A DNA stretch of 64,000 nt from Aureimonas sp. Leaf324 (GTDB lineage Bacteria > Pseudomonadota > Alphaproteobacteria > Rhizobiales > Rhizobiaceae), in the NCBI RefSeq assembly GCF_001423245.1, contig NZ_LMOH01000026.1, positions 124,001-188,000 of the forward strand, read 5' to 3'. Below are positions 1 to 9,037 of this stretch, piece after piece. Under the pieces are notes generated by a model that saw only the letters and a program-made list of their open reading frames with translations, made no database searches and had not been told where the DNA came from. The position numbers and the translations under genes were made by a program. The first letter of the stretch is position 1, and each line of letters begins with the position of its first letter.

Positions 1-1
1 G

Positions 2-298
2 CTTCTGCGGGAGCTGGATCGTGCCCGGGTCGTCGCCGAGCGGTCCGCAAAGCCAGATGTCGTGCGTATGAACTCGGTCGTTTCGTACAGGCTGGACGAC
101 GGGTCCGAGCGACGCGTCGTGCTGGTCTATCCCGCCGCTGCGGACATCTCGCAGAGCCGTGTCTCTATCATGACGCCGATCGGCACAGCCCTCATCGGGT
201 TGAAGGAGGGGCAGTCCATCACATGGACGAACCGGACGGGCAAGCGCCAGCAACTGACCGTTCTCGCGGTCCAGCCGCCTGCTGCCGACCTGTCGTGA
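2..298 (+). CDS. rnk: Nucleoside diphosphate kinase regulator Rnk (5' end outside window)
   Basis: The reading frame is open from base 2 with no upstream stop, so the gene begins before the window; a GTG at 62 is only an internal codon. The visible 98 residues match the Rnk pattern: a short helical stretch (ELDRAR, residues 5-10), then VVRMNSVVSYR and the GreA/GreB C-terminal fold, with LVYPAAADI, MTPIGTALIGL and GQSITW. Rnk belongs to the GreA/GreB family, binds RNA polymerase and influences NDP kinase levels. Roughly the first 35-40 residues are missing relative to the usual length of about 135. The gene is followed by about 175 bp with no gene before the riboswitch. Confidence 0.85.
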   Translation, partial: LLRELDRARVVAERSAKPDVVRMNSVVSYRLDDGSERRVVLVYPAAADISQSRVSIMTPIGTALIGLKEGQSITWTNRTGKRQQLTVLAVQPPAADLS

Positions 299-474
299 CG
301 GTGGAGCGCAGGACGGGCGTCATGGCGGCATAAAGCCGGACATTCCTTGGAATGCAAGGCAGCGGAACTCCAGTTGGGCGGTCGCCAGCAGGCGCCCCCG
401 GCGGCACGGGTCACACAAAGCTCGCGCCAGTTGTTCGGTCGATTGACTGGAACCCCGCTTCGTCTATCCTCGCG

Positions 475-725
475 CGCGGATGGTCCTGCCCCGCAACTCG
501 CGCGGGCAGGCTAAGAGGGAATGCGAAGGGCCGACTTAAACCAAGGGCCCGTATCGCAGCCGACCCCGCGACTGTAGAACGGCGAGGTGCCTCCGCCGGC
601 AGGGTTCTGCCGGAAACGCCACTGGACGTGATCGTCCGGGAAGGCAGGAGGACGACCGGTGACCCGTGAGCCAGGAGACCTGCCATCCGTTTCGAGGCGG
701 CCATTCCGGCCGCCGTCACGGAGGT
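475..725 (+). promoter_or_regulatory. Cobalamin (B12) riboswitch upstream of cbtB
   Basis: The conserved B12-aptamer landmarks occur in order: AAGAGGGAATGCGA near 511-524, AGCCGACCCCGCGACTGTA near 559-577, GCCACTGG near 618, and the B12 box AGCCAGGAGACCTGCC at 669-684. A G/C hairpin (GGCGGCC-ATTCC-GGCCGCC, 696-714) follows, just upstream of the GGAGG ribosome binding site and the cbtB ATG at 734. There is no T-run, so I infer control of translation rather than termination. The downstream genes are cobalt transport and corrin genes, as expected for feedback by adenosylcobalamin. The 5' boundary is approximate. Confidence 0.93.
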
Positions 726-733
726 TGAACACC

Positions 734-913
734 ATGACGTCGTCCACGACGAGCACCGCTCGAAGCCCCGCCCTGTCCGCGCGCCTGCCGGCCGCGGTTC
801 TCGCCTTTGCCGCCGGTGCGTTCCTCCTCTGGGGGGCCGGGTTTGCCGGCGCCGACGCGCTGCACGATACGGCGCACGACGCGCGCCATGCCATGGGTCT
901 TCCCTGCCACTAG
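734..913 (+). CDS. cbtB: Cobalt transporter subunit CbtB
   Basis: This 59-residue protein has one predicted membrane segment (about residues 19-38) and a histidine-rich C-terminal end (HDTAHDARHAMGLPCH), the hallmark of CbtB. The histidines and terminal Cys-His probably bind cobalt. CbtB works with CbtA as a B12-regulated cobalt importer. The ATG at 734 is preceded by GGAGG at a good distance and lies directly below the riboswitch. The longer frame back to 659 overlaps the riboswitch and is not credible as a start. It is first in the operon, and cbtA follows after about 125 bp. Confidence 0.9.
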   Translation: MTSSTTSTARSPALSARLPAAVLAFAAGAFLLWGAGFAGADALHDTAHDARHAMGLPCH

Positions 914-1037
914 AGGCTCCACGCCTCGATCCGTCGATCGCGTCCGCCCGCCCGACCGGCGGCGGAGACCTCGTTCTATGGCACGGCCGCGCCGCGCGTC
1001 TCTCCAGGCGCGCCCGCCGGCCGGAAGGGGAATTCCC

Positions 1038-1751
1038 ATGCTCGCTCGCTACTTTCTCGCCGCGCTTCTGGCCGGCATCCTCGCCGGCGTCCTCATCACG
1101 CCGATCCAGCACCTCAAGACGACGCCGCTGATCCTGGCTGCCGAAACCTACGAGGACGGCGGCACGGCGCATGACCGCGCGGCCTCGTCGCTCCGCCTCG
1201 TCACGCCGGCTCACGCCCATGGCGGCGCGGCGCACGCGGAGGGCGGAGACGTCGCCCGCCTCGGTGGGACGCTTCTGGCCAACGTCGTCATCGGCGCGGC
1301 CTTCTCGCTCCTGCTTCTCGCGGTCAGCCTCGGCCTCGACCGGCCGGTGACGCTTCGCAACGGCGCCGTTTGGGGTCTGGCCGGGTTTGCGGTCGTCACG
1401 CTCGCCCCGGCGCTCGGCCTGCCGCCCGAGCTTCCCGCCATGCCCGCGGCCGATCTTGCGGCACGTCAGGCGTGGTGGCTCGCGACGGTCGCGCTGACGG
1501 CGGGCGGCCTGTGGCTCCTCGTGTCGCACCGCTCGAGCGCGGCGATCCTCGGCGGGCTGGCGCTGCTTCTCCTGCCGCACGTCGTCGGCGCGCCGCATCC
1601 GGCCGATCTCGCAAGCCCCGTGCCGGCGGCGCTCGCCGCCGAGTTCGCCGTCGCCTCGCTCGGCCTGTCCGCCTTCCTGTGGGCGACCACGGGCGCGCTC
1701 CTCGGCTTCGGGCTCGACCGGGCTCGGCGCGGGGCGGCCGTTCCGGCATGA
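1038..1751 (+). CDS. cbtA: Cobalt transporter subunit CbtA
   Basis: This is an inner-membrane protein of 237 residues with about five hydrophobic segments, beginning MLARYFLAALLAGILAG. It matches the CbtA family, which pairs with the small His-rich CbtB encoded just upstream. A His-containing loop (TPAHAHGGAAHAEGG) lies between the first segments and may contact metal. GGAAGGGG (1023-1030) is a good ribosome binding site for the ATG at 1038. In-frame upstream starts would run through sequence with no CbtA resemblance. The stop overlaps the cobU start by 4 bases (ATGA). Confidence 0.9.
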   Translation: MLARYFLAALLAGILAGVLITPIQHLKTTPLILAAETYEDGGTAHDRAASSLRLVTPAHAHGGAAHAEGGDVARLGGTLLANVVIGAAFSLLLLAVSLGLDRPVTLRNGAVWGLAGFAVVTLAPALGLPPELPAMPAADLAARQAWWLATVALTAGGLWLLVSHRSSAAILGGLALLLLPHVVGAPHPADLASPVPAALAAEFAVASLGLSAFLWATTGALLGFGLDRARRGAAVPA

Positions 1752-2260
1752 GCCTTCACTTCGTCCTCGGCGGGGCGCGCTCGGGCAAGAGCGCGCTGGC
1801 CGAGGACATGGTCCTCGGCAGTGGCCTCCAGCCCCTTTATCTTGCGACGGGCCGTGCCTTCGATACCGAGATGCGGGCGCGGATACACGAGCATCGCGAG
1901 CGTCGCCCGCCTCCGTGGGAGACGATCGAGGAGCCGCTGGCCCTACCCCAGGTCCTCGCCCGCGAGGCGCGAGGCGATCGGGCCATCCTCGTCGACTGCC
2001 TCACCCTCTGGCTCACCAACCTGATGCTGGAGGACGGCGACATTTCCGCTGGATCGGATGCGCTGGCCGACGTCCTGCGCACGCCGCTTCCCGGCCTCGT
2101 CGTGATCGTCTCCAACGAGGTCGGCCTCTCCATCGTCCCGGACAACCGGATGGCGCGCGCGTTCCGCGACCATGCCGGCCGGCTCCACCAACGCGTCGCG
2201 GCCCTCGCCGATGCGGTGACCTTCGTCGCCGCCGGCCTGCCGCTCAAGCTCAAGGGCTGA
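1748..2260 (+). CDS. cobU: Adenosylcobinamide kinase / adenosylcobinamide-phosphate guanylyltransferase
   Basis: This bifunctional nucleotide-loop assembly enzyme of cobalamin synthesis phosphorylates adenosylcobinamide and then transfers GMP to it. It has 170 residues, normal for CobU/CobP. The P-loop GGARSGKS is at residues 8-15. His49 in the HRERRPP stretch matches the family's guanylylated histidine. DCLTLWLTNLML and VSNEVGLSIVP are further family motifs. The start overlaps the cbtA stop (ATGA), which suggests translational coupling within the riboswitch-controlled operon. Confidence 0.95.
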   Translation: MSLHFVLGGARSGKSALAEDMVLGSGLQPLYLATGRAFDTEMRARIHEHRERRPPPWETIEEPLALPQVLAREARGDRAILVDCLTLWLTNLMLEDGDISAGSDALADVLRTPLPGLVVIVSNEVGLSIVPDNRMARAFRDHAGRLHQRVAALADAVTFVAAGLPLKLKG

Positions 2261-2264
2261 TCCC

Positions 2265-3341
2265 ATGCAGAAGATTCCCGCCACCGTGATCACCGGCTTC
2301 CTCGGAGCCGGCAAGACGACGCTGATCCGCAACCTCCTCCAGAACGCCGACGGCCGTCGCATCGCGCTCATCATCAACGAGTTCGGCGATCTCGGCGTCG
2401 ACGGCGACATCCTTAAAGGCTGCGGCGTCGAGACCTGCCGCGAGGAGGACGTCGTCGAACTCACCAACGGCTGCATCTGCTGCACGGTGGCCGACGACTT
2501 CATCCCGACGATGGAAAAGCTTCTGGAACGGGCCGACCGGCTCGACCACATCGTGATCGAGACCTCAGGGTTGGCCCTGCCGCAGCCGCTGGTCGCCGCC
2601 TTCAACTGGCCCGAGGTCAAGGCGCGCGTCACGGTCGACGGCGTCGTCACGGTCATCGACGCCGCGGCCGTCGCCGCCGGGCGCTTTGCCGACGACGAGG
2701 CGAAGGTCCAGGCCGCGCGCGAGGCCGACGAGAGCCTCGACCACGACAATCCGCTGGAGGAACTCTTCGAGGACCAGATCCGCGCCGCCGACCTCCTCGT
2801 CCTGAATAAAGCCGACCTCGTGGATGCCGCGGCGCTGGCCGCCGTCCGCGCCAAGGTCGAGGCCGAGGCCGGCCGCAAGCTCGCCGTCGTGACCGCCGAG
2901 AACGGGCGCCTGCCGGCCGACGTCATCCTCGGCCTCAAGGCCGGCACGGAGGGCCTCATCGCCGACCGCCGCTCGCATCACGAAATCCATCACGCCGACG
3001 GCCACAGCCACGACCACGAGGACTTCGAAAGCTTCGTTGCGGAGGGCGGGGAGTATGCCTCCGTCGAGGCGCTGACGGAGGGTCTGACGAGCGTCATCGC
3101 GCGTCACGACATCCTGCGCCTCAAGGGCTTTGCCGCGATCCGGGGCAAGCCGATGCGCCTCGTCGTCCAGGCCGTCGGCGGGCGCATCGAGACCTATTTC
3201 GACCGGCCCTTCGCGTCCGGCGAGGCGCGCGTCTCGCGCTTCGTCGTGATCGGATTGCACGATGCGATCGAGGACGGCGAGGCGGCGATCCGCGAGGGGA
3301 TCGCGGCGCTGGCCGAGGCGCCCGCGGCGGCGGCCGAGTAG
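2265..3341 (+). CDS. cobW: Cobalamin biosynthesis protein CobW (COG0523 GTPase metallochaperone)
   Basis: A G3E-family GTPase of 358 residues thought to deliver cobalt to the CobNST chelatase. It has a P-loop (GFLGAGKTT, residues 10-18), the metal-binding CICC motif in NGCICCTV, an NKAD guanine-specificity motif, and a histidine-rich loop at about residues 237-251 (HHEIHHADGHSHDHE). The CobW C-terminal domain follows. It starts 4 bases after cobU and ends one base before the cobN start, consistent with its role as metal donor to CobN. Confidence 0.95.
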   Translation: MQKIPATVITGFLGAGKTTLIRNLLQNADGRRIALIINEFGDLGVDGDILKGCGVETCREEDVVELTNGCICCTVADDFIPTMEKLLERADRLDHIVIETSGLALPQPLVAAFNWPEVKARVTVDGVVTVIDAAAVAAGRFADDEAKVQAAREADESLDHDNPLEELFEDQIRAADLLVLNKADLVDAAALAAVRAKVEAEAGRKLAVVTAENGRLPADVILGLKAGTEGLIADRRSHHEIHHADGHSHDHEDFESFVAEGGEYASVEALTEGLTSVIARHDILRLKGFAAIRGKPMRLVVQAVGGRIETYFDRPFASGEARVSRFVVIGLHDAIEDGEAAIREGIAALAEAPAAAAE

Positions 3342-3342
3342 C

Positions 3343-6300
3343 TTGCACCTTCTCAGCCTCCAGCGCGGGACGATCGCCGACGGGCGCGAGGCGGTCGACC
3401 TCGGGCATACGCCGGGGCGCGTCCTCGTCCTGTCGGCGGCCGACACCGAACTTGCCGCGCTGGCGTTTGCCGCCGACCGGCTGGCGATGGACGGGGCGGC
3501 GCTGCGCCTCGCCAACCTCCTGCGCCTCGCGCACCCGATGTCGGTGGACACGCATGTCGGGGCCCTGGCACCGCACGTCCGCCTCGTGGTGATCCGGCTG
3601 CTGGGCGGTGCGGCCTACTGGCGGCACGGCTGCGAGGCTTGGAGCGCGGCGGCGCGGCGCCATGGCTTTGCGCTCTGCGTGCTGCCGGGCGACGACCGCC
3701 CCGACCCCGGCCTCGACGCCTATTCGACATTGGCGGAGCCGAAGCGCGAACGTCTCTGGGCGTACCTGCGCGAAGGCGGCGCGGCCAATGCCGATGCCTT
3801 CCTGCGCGCCTGCCTCGCGCTCGCCGACGGGACCATGCCGGACGATGCGCCGGCTCGCCCGATCCTCAAGGCCGGTCGGCTGGAGCGCCCGCGCGCGCCC
3901 GCGCCGGTCGCCGCGCGGCCGCTCGCCGCCGTCGTCTTCTACCGCGCCCTCGTCCAGAGCGGACAGACGGAGACGGTGGAGACGCTGGCCGAGGCGCTGG
4001 AGGCCCGCGGCTTCGATGTCCTTCCGGCCTATGTCTCCAGCCTCAAGGACCCCGTCAGCGCGGAGACGCTGCGCGCGCTCTTTGCGCCGCGCGCGCCGGA
4101 CGTCGTGATCAATCTCACAGGCTTTGCCACCTCCGCGCCCGGCCGCCCCTTCGCCTCGACCGTGCTCGACGAAGGCGGCGCCGTCGTCCTCCAGGGCGTC
4201 CTCGCCGGCACGACACGCGAGGCCTGGGAGGCGTCGTCGCAGGGGCTTTCGGCGCGCGATCTCGCCATGAACGTCGCCTTGCCGGAGGTCGACGGGCGGG
4301 TGCTCGCGCGCGCCCTCGCCTTCAAATCGGCCGGCGACCGGCACGAGCGGACCGAGAGCGACATCGTCGCCCATCGCCCGGAGCCCGGCCGCATCGCCTT
4401 CACGGCGGCGCTCGCCGCGCGCTGGGCGGCGCTGCGGCGCACGCCGGCGCCCGAGCGGCGGATCGCCATCCTTCTCGCCAACTATCCCAACCGCGACGGG
4501 CGGATCGGCAACGGCGTCGGGCTCGACACGCCGGCCGGCACGATCGAGGTTCTGCGTGCGATGCGGGCGGCAGGCTACCGGACCGGCCCCCTGCCGCACG
4601 ACGGCAACGCGCTGATCGCCCATCTCCAGGCGGGACCGACCAATGCCGGACGCGACGCGCGCGAGATCCGCGAGACGCTGTCGCTCGACGACTACCGCCG
4701 CGCCTTCGACGCGCTGCCGGCCGCGGCCCGCGCGGCGATGACCGAGCGCTGGGGCGCGCCGGAGGACGATCCGTTCTTCCACCCCGCCCACGGCTTCGCC
4801 CTGCCGCTCGCCCGGTTCGGAGAGGTCGTCGTCGGCGTCCAGCCCGCGCGCGGCTACAACATCGACCCGAAGGACACCTACCACGCGCCGGACCTCGCGC
4901 CGCCGCACGGGTATCTCGCCACGTACGCTTACCTCAGCGAGACGTTCGGCGCGCAGGCGATCGTGCACATGGGCAAGCACGGCAATCTCGAATGGCTGCC
5001 CGGCAAGGCGCTAGCGCTCTCGGACGCCTGCTTCCCCGAGGCCGTGCTCGGCCCCCTGCCCCACCTCTATCCGTTCATCGTCAACGACCCCGGCGAGGGG
5101 ACGCAGGCCAAGCGCCGCTCGGCCGCCGTGATCGTCGACCACCTCACCCCGCCGCTGACGCGCGCCGAAAGCCACGGGCCCGCGCGCGACCTCGAACGCC
5201 TCGTCGACGAATATTACGAGGCGGCGCAGGGCGACCCGCGCCGCACCGCGCTCCTCAAGCGGCAGATCGTCGAGATGCTCGGGGAAACCGGGCTCGGGCG
5301 CGACGCCGGCCTCCATGCCGGCGATGTGGACGACGCGGCGCTCGAAAAGCTCGACGCCTGGCTCTGCGACCTGAAGGAGATGCAGATCCGCGACGGGCTG
5401 CACATCTTCGGACGCGCTCCGGACGGCCGGCTCCTCGACGATCTCGCGGTCGCGCTCGCGCGCCTGCCGCGCGGCGACCGGGACGGCGACGCCTCGCTTC
5501 TGCGGGCGCTCGCGCGCGACTGCGGGCTCGACGGGTTCGATCCGCTCAACTGCCCGATGGGCGCGCCGTGGGAGGGCTCGCGCGCCGCCGCCCTCCAGCG
5601 GCAATCCGCCGATCCCTGGCGGACGGCAGGCGATACGGTGGAGCGGCTGGAACTCCTGTCTTCGCGCCTTGTCGCGGGAGCAGAAGTTCCCAAGCCGGGC
5701 TGGGACGCCACCCGCGCCGTTCTCCACGAGATCGCGACGCGCCTGAAGCCGGCGATCGCCGCCTGCGGCGAGGCCGAGATCGCGGGGCTCCTCGCCGGGC
5801 TCGACGGCCGCTTCGTGCCCCCCGGCCCCTCCGGCGCGCCGACACGTGGGCGGCCGGACGTTCTGCCGACGGGCCGCAACTTCTTTTCCGTCGACACCCG
5901 TGCCGTGCCGACGGAAGCGGCCTGGGCGCTCGGGCGCAAGTCGGCCGAGCTTCTCGTCACGCGCCACCTTCAGGACCACGGCGACTGGCTGCGCGCGGCG
6001 GGCCTCACCTGCTGGGGCACCGCCAACATGCGCACGGGCGGCGACGACATCGCGCAAGGCTTCGCCCTGATCGGTGCCAAGCCGACCTGGGACCGTGCGT
6101 CGGGGCGCGTCACCGGCTTCGAGATCCTGCCGCCCGCCGTCCTGGGCCGTCCGCGCGTCGACGTGACGCTGCGCGTCTCCGGTTTCTTCCGCGATGCCTT
6201 TCCCGATCAGATCGCTCTCTTCGACCGGGCCTGCCGCGCGGTGGGCGCGCTGGAGGAGGACGAGGGCGACAACCCGATCGCCGCCCGCATGGGGCGGGAA

Positions 6301-7056
6301 GCGCGCGCGCTGGAGCACGAAGGGCTCGAGCCCGGCGAGGCCCGGCGGCAGGCCGGCTACCGCGTCTTCGGCTCGAAGCCCGGCGCCTACGGCGCGGGCC
6401 TTCAAGCGCTGATCGACGAGGGCGGCTGGCAGACCCGCGGCGACCTCGCCGAGTCCTTCCTCCACTGGGGCGCCTATGCCTATGGCGCGGACACGGAGGG
6501 CGCACCCGAGCGCGCCGCCTTCGAGACGCGGCTTGGGGCTATCGAGGCGGTGATCCAGAACCAGGACAATCGCGAGCACGACCTTCTGGATTCGGACGAC
6601 TACTACCAGTTCGAAGGCGGCATGAGCGCCGCCGTCGAGCACCTGTCGGGGCGCGCGCCGGCGGCCTATCACACCGACCACTCGCGCCCCGAGCGCCCGC
6701 TGATCCGCACCCTCGACGAGGAGATCGCGCGCGTGGTGCGGGCGCGCGCCGTCAATCCGAAGTGGATCGCCGGCGTCATGCGCCACGGCTACAAGGGTGC
6801 CTTCGAGATGGCGGCGACGGTGGACTATCTCTTCGCCTTCGCCGCCACCACGAATGCGGTGGCCGACCGGCATTTCGACCTCGTCCACGCCGCCTATCTC
6901 GAGGACGAGACGGTCGCGGCCTTCCTGGAAGCCAACAATCCGGCGGCGATGGCCGAGATGCGGGCGCGCTTCCGGGAGGCGATCGCGCGCGGCCTCTGGC
7001 GTCCGCGCTCCAACTCGGCACAATTCGCCCTCGCAACGGAGGACCACCATTCATGA
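3343..7056 (+). CDS. cobN: Cobaltochelatase subunit CobN
   Basis: The large subunit of the aerobic ATP-dependent cobalt chelatase, which inserts Co2+ into hydrogenobyrinic acid a,c-diamide with CobS and CobT (not in this window). It has 1237 residues, typical of CobN. Recognisable stretches include HMGKHGNLEWLPGKA (HxGxHG metal/porphyrin region), FIVNDPGEGTQAKRR and DHSRPERPLIRTLDEEIARVVRARAVNPKWI. I place the start at TTG 3343, one base after the cobW stop, because translation from there gives MHLLSLQRGTI, the normal CobN N-terminus. The 81 bases upstream lie inside cobW in another frame. The stop overlaps cobO (ATGA). Confidence 0.95.
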   Translation: MHLLSLQRGTIADGREAVDLGHTPGRVLVLSAADTELAALAFAADRLAMDGAALRLANLLRLAHPMSVDTHVGALAPHVRLVVIRLLGGAAYWRHGCEAWSAAARRHGFALCVLPGDDRPDPGLDAYSTLAEPKRERLWAYLREGGAANADAFLRACLALADGTMPDDAPARPILKAGRLERPRAPAPVAARPLAAVVFYRALVQSGQTETVETLAEALEARGFDVLPAYVSSLKDPVSAETLRALFAPRAPDVVINLTGFATSAPGRPFASTVLDEGGAVVLQGVLAGTTREAWEASSQGLSARDLAMNVALPEVDGRVLARALAFKSAGDRHERTESDIVAHRPEPGRIAFTAALAARWAALRRTPAPERRIAILLANYPNRDGRIGNGVGLDTPAGTIEVLRAMRAAGYRTGPLPHDGNALIAHLQAGPTNAGRDAREIRETLSLDDYRRAFDALPAAARAAMTERWGAPEDDPFFHPAHGFALPLARFGEVVVGVQPARGYNIDPKDTYHAPDLAPPHGYLATYAYLSETFGAQAIVHMGKHGNLEWLPGKALALSDACFPEAVLGPLPHLYPFIVNDPGEGTQAKRRSAAVIVDHLTPPLTRAESHGPARDLERLVDEYYEAAQGDPRRTALLKRQIVEMLGETGLGRDAGLHAGDVDDAALEKLDAWLCDLKEMQIRDGLHIFGRAPDGRLLDDLAVALARLPRGDRDGDASLLRALARDCGLDGFDPLNCPMGAPWEGSRAAALQRQSADPWRTAGDTVERLELLSSRLVAGAEVPKPGWDATRAVLHEIATRLKPAIAACGEAEIAGLLAGLDGRFVPPGPSGAPTRGRPDVLPTGRNFFSVDTRAVPTEAAWALGRKSAELLVTRHLQDHGDWLRAAGLTCWGTANMRTGGDDIAQGFALIGAKPTWDRASGRVTGFEILPPAVLGRPRVDVTLRVSGFFRDAFPDQIALFDRACRAVGALEEDEGDNPIAARMGREARALEHEGLEPGEARRQAGYRVFGSKPGAYGAGLQALIDEGGWQTRGDLAESFLHWGAYAYGADTEGAPERAAFETRLGAIEAVIQNQDNREHDLLDSDDYYQFEGGMSAAVEHLSGRAPAAYHTDHSRPERPLIRTLDEEIARVVRARAVNPKWIAGVMRHGYKGAFEMAATVDYLFAFAATTNAVADRHFDLVHAAYLEDETVAAFLEANNPAAMAEMRARFREAIARGLWRPRSNSAQFALATEDHHS

Positions 7057-7694
7057 GCGAGAAATCCCCGCTCCTCGCCGCGATGACCGAGGAGGAGCTC
7101 GACGCCCGTCACGCCGAGAAGATGAAGAAGAAGAAGGCGGCGCGCGACAAGATCCTTGCGACCAAGACCGAGGTGAAGGGGCTCGTGATCGTCCACACCG
7201 GCAAGGGCAAGGGCAAGTCGACCGCCGCCTTCGGCCTCGTCTTCCGCGCGCTCGGCAACGGCATGAAGGTCGGCATCGTCCAGTTCGTGAAGGGCAGGTG
7301 GGAGACCGGCGAGCGTCAGGCGCTGGAACGCTTCCCCGGCGAGGTGACGATCACCGCGATGGGCGACGGCTTCACCTGGGAGACGCAGGACCGCCAGCGC
7401 GACATCGCCGCGGCGCGCCAGGCCTGGGACCGCGCCAAGGCGATGATCACGGACGAGGAGCACCAGATGGTGGTGCTCGACGAGCTCAACATCGTCCTGC
7501 GCTACGAATACATCCCGGTCGAGGAGGTCGTCGACTTCCTGCGCGACCACAAGCCCGAGATGAAGCACGTCGTCATCACCGGGCGCAACGCGCGCGACGA
7601 ACTCATCGAGTTCGCCGACCTCGTCACCGAGATGGAGATGGTCAAGCACCCGTTCCGCTCCGGCATCAAGGCGCAGCGCGGCATCGAGTTCTGA
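7053..7694 (+). CDS. cobO: Cob(I)yrinic acid a,c-diamide adenosyltransferase
   Basis: A corrinoid adenosyltransferase of the BtuR/CobO/CobA type that adds the 5'-deoxyadenosyl group to reduced corrinoid. It has 213 residues. The P-loop GKGKGKST at 50-57 is the diagnostic motif, followed by FGLVFRALGNG, VQFVKGRW and LDELNIVLRY. A lysine-rich N-terminal helix (KMKKKKAAR) precedes the domain, as in other alphaproteobacterial CobO. It is last in the operon and overlaps the cobN stop by 4 bases. It converges on the NADH dehydrogenase gene with only 4 bases between the stops and no visible terminator. Confidence 0.96.
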   Translation: MSEKSPLLAAMTEEELDARHAEKMKKKKAARDKILATKTEVKGLVIVHTGKGKGKSTAAFGLVFRALGNGMKVGIVQFVKGRWETGERQALERFPGEVTITAMGDGFTWETQDRQRDIAAARQAWDRAKAMITDEEHQMVVLDELNIVLRYEYIPVEEVVDFLRDHKPEMKHVVITGRNARDELIEFADLVTEMEMVKHPFRSGIKAQRGIEF

Positions 7695-7698
7695 CCCG

Positions 7699-8991
7699 TC
7701 AGCCGTGCAGCTTCAGCGCCGGTCCCTTGGCCGGCGACAGCATGTCGGCGAAGATCGCGACGGTGCCGCGCAGGCGCCCCAGCACCTTCCACTGGTGCTG
7801 GCGCTGGAGAGCGTTGTAGGCCGCGGTCGCGAACTGGCCGTGGATCAGGAAGTCGTCGCCGTAGCCGGAGCCGATGCGCCCCACCGTGCCGGCGCGGCCG
7901 AGCTGCACCAGCCGTCCGCGGTCGCGATACTCGAAGGGCTCGACCGGCTGGCCTTTGAGAAGCAGCGGGATGGTCTCGGCGAGGTAGTCGGCCTGCTGCG
8001 AGGCGACCTGGGCCGTCGGCGGCAGTGGTTTCTCGCTGCCCTTCGGCACCATGCTCGCCGCATCGCCCATCACCGTGATCCGCTCGTCCACCGTCGAGCG
8101 CAGGGTGCGGTCGACCCGGATGCGACCCTTGTCGTCCAGTTCGAAGTCGGCGAGCCGCTTCAGGACCGGTTGCCCGGCGAGGCCCGCCGCCCAGACCGCG
8201 ACGTCGGCCGGCCAGCGCTCGCCCGAGATCGAGCGCACGGCCTTCGGCTCGATCGCTGCGACCTTGGCGTCGGTCACCGTCTTCACGTCGAGGTCTTTCA
8301 GGCGCTCCACGAGCTTGGCGCGCAGGGCGTCGTCGATGCCGGGCATGATGACGTCGGCGGATTCGAGGATGGTGATGCCGAGCAGCCGCTCGGCCTTCGC
8401 CTTGCCGCCGCGCAGGAGAAAGCCGGTCTCCGAGTCGCGAAGGTGCGCGGCAAGTTCGGTGCCCGTCGCGCCCGAGCCGACGATCACGACCTCGGCCGGC
8501 ATTCCGCTCGCACGCGCCCGGATCATCACGCCGGCAAAGCGCGTGCGGAAGTCTTCCGCATCCTCGGGCCGGTCGAGGCGCACGGCGTTCTCCGAAACGC
8601 CCTCGATGCCGAAGTCGGGCGTGACGCCGCCGAGCGCCACCACCAGAAGATCGTAGGCGAGGAAGCGCGCGGGCGCGAGTTCGCGCCCCTCCTCGTCGTG
8701 CATCGGCGCGAGCTCGACGCGGCCGCCGGCGCGGTCCACCGCCCGCACCTCGCCCTGTTCGAAATGGAAGCCGCGCATGCGCGCCAGCATGTAGAAGGAA
8801 ATCTCGGCAAGCGTCGAAGACACGGTGCCGGCGGCGAACTCGTGCAGCCGCGGCTTCCAGAGGTGGGTCATCTCGCGATCGACCAGCGTCACCTCGATGC
8901 CGTCCGGGCCCGCCAGTTGCGAGGCGAGTTCCAGCCCGCCCGCGCCGCCGCCGAGGATCAGCACCCGCCGTCCCGTCGCCCGATCCACCAT
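7699..8991 (-). CDS. Type II NADH:quinone oxidoreductase-like FAD/NAD(P)-dependent oxidoreductase
   Basis: A 430-residue two-dinucleotide-fold flavoprotein. The FAD motif GGGAGGLELA lies near residues 14-23 and the NAD(P)H motif VGSGATGTELA near 174-184. TVMGDAASM near 315 is the usual second FAD contact. Length and layout match Ndh (NDH-2), a non-proton-pumping membrane-associated dehydrogenase that feeds electrons from NADH to quinone. The C-terminal part is only weakly hydrophobic, so membrane attachment would be peripheral. A sulfide:quinone-type relative is less likely because the characteristic cysteines are absent. Confidence 0.82.
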   Translation of the reverse strand: MVDRATGRRVLILGGGAGGLELASQLAGPDGIEVTLVDREMTHLWKPRLHEFAAGTVSSTLAEISFYMLARMRGFHFEQGEVRAVDRAGGRVELAPMHDEEGRELAPARFLAYDLLVVALGGVTPDFGIEGVSENAVRLDRPEDAEDFRTRFAGVMIRARASGMPAEVVIVGSGATGTELAAHLRDSETGFLLRGGKAKAERLLGITILESADVIMPGIDDALRAKLVERLKDLDVKTVTDAKVAAIEPKAVRSISGERWPADVAVWAAGLAGQPVLKRLADFELDDKGRIRVDRTLRSTVDERITVMGDAASMVPKGSEKPLPPTAQVASQQADYLAETIPLLLKGQPVEPFEYRDRGRLVQLGRAGTVGRIGSGYGDDFLIHGQFATAAYNALQRQHQWKVLGRLRGTVAIFADMLSPAKGPALKLHG

Positions 8992-9037
8992 GCCCGATCC
9001 TCGTCCCTTGCGTATCGCAACGCGAAGACCTGCGGGG

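Noticed and set aside
352-669. Open frame across the riboswitch
   Set aside because: It covers the aptamer core and B12 box; conservation there is explained by RNA structure and the translated sequence has no family resemblance.
411-1598. 395-residue minus-strand frame opposite cbtB/cbtA
   Set aside because: Low-complexity Arg-rich translation with no domain, opposite genuine membrane protein genes and the riboswitch.
3121-7050. Long minus-strand frames (619 and 679 residues) opposite cobN
   Set aside because: Arg/Ala/Gly-rich composition, no family motifs, and complete overlap with the well-conserved cobN. GC-driven open frames.
3639-7050. Plus-strand frame in front of cobO overlapping cobN
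   Set aside because: Only the last 213 residues are protein-like (CobO); the rest is a +1-frame shadow of cobN.
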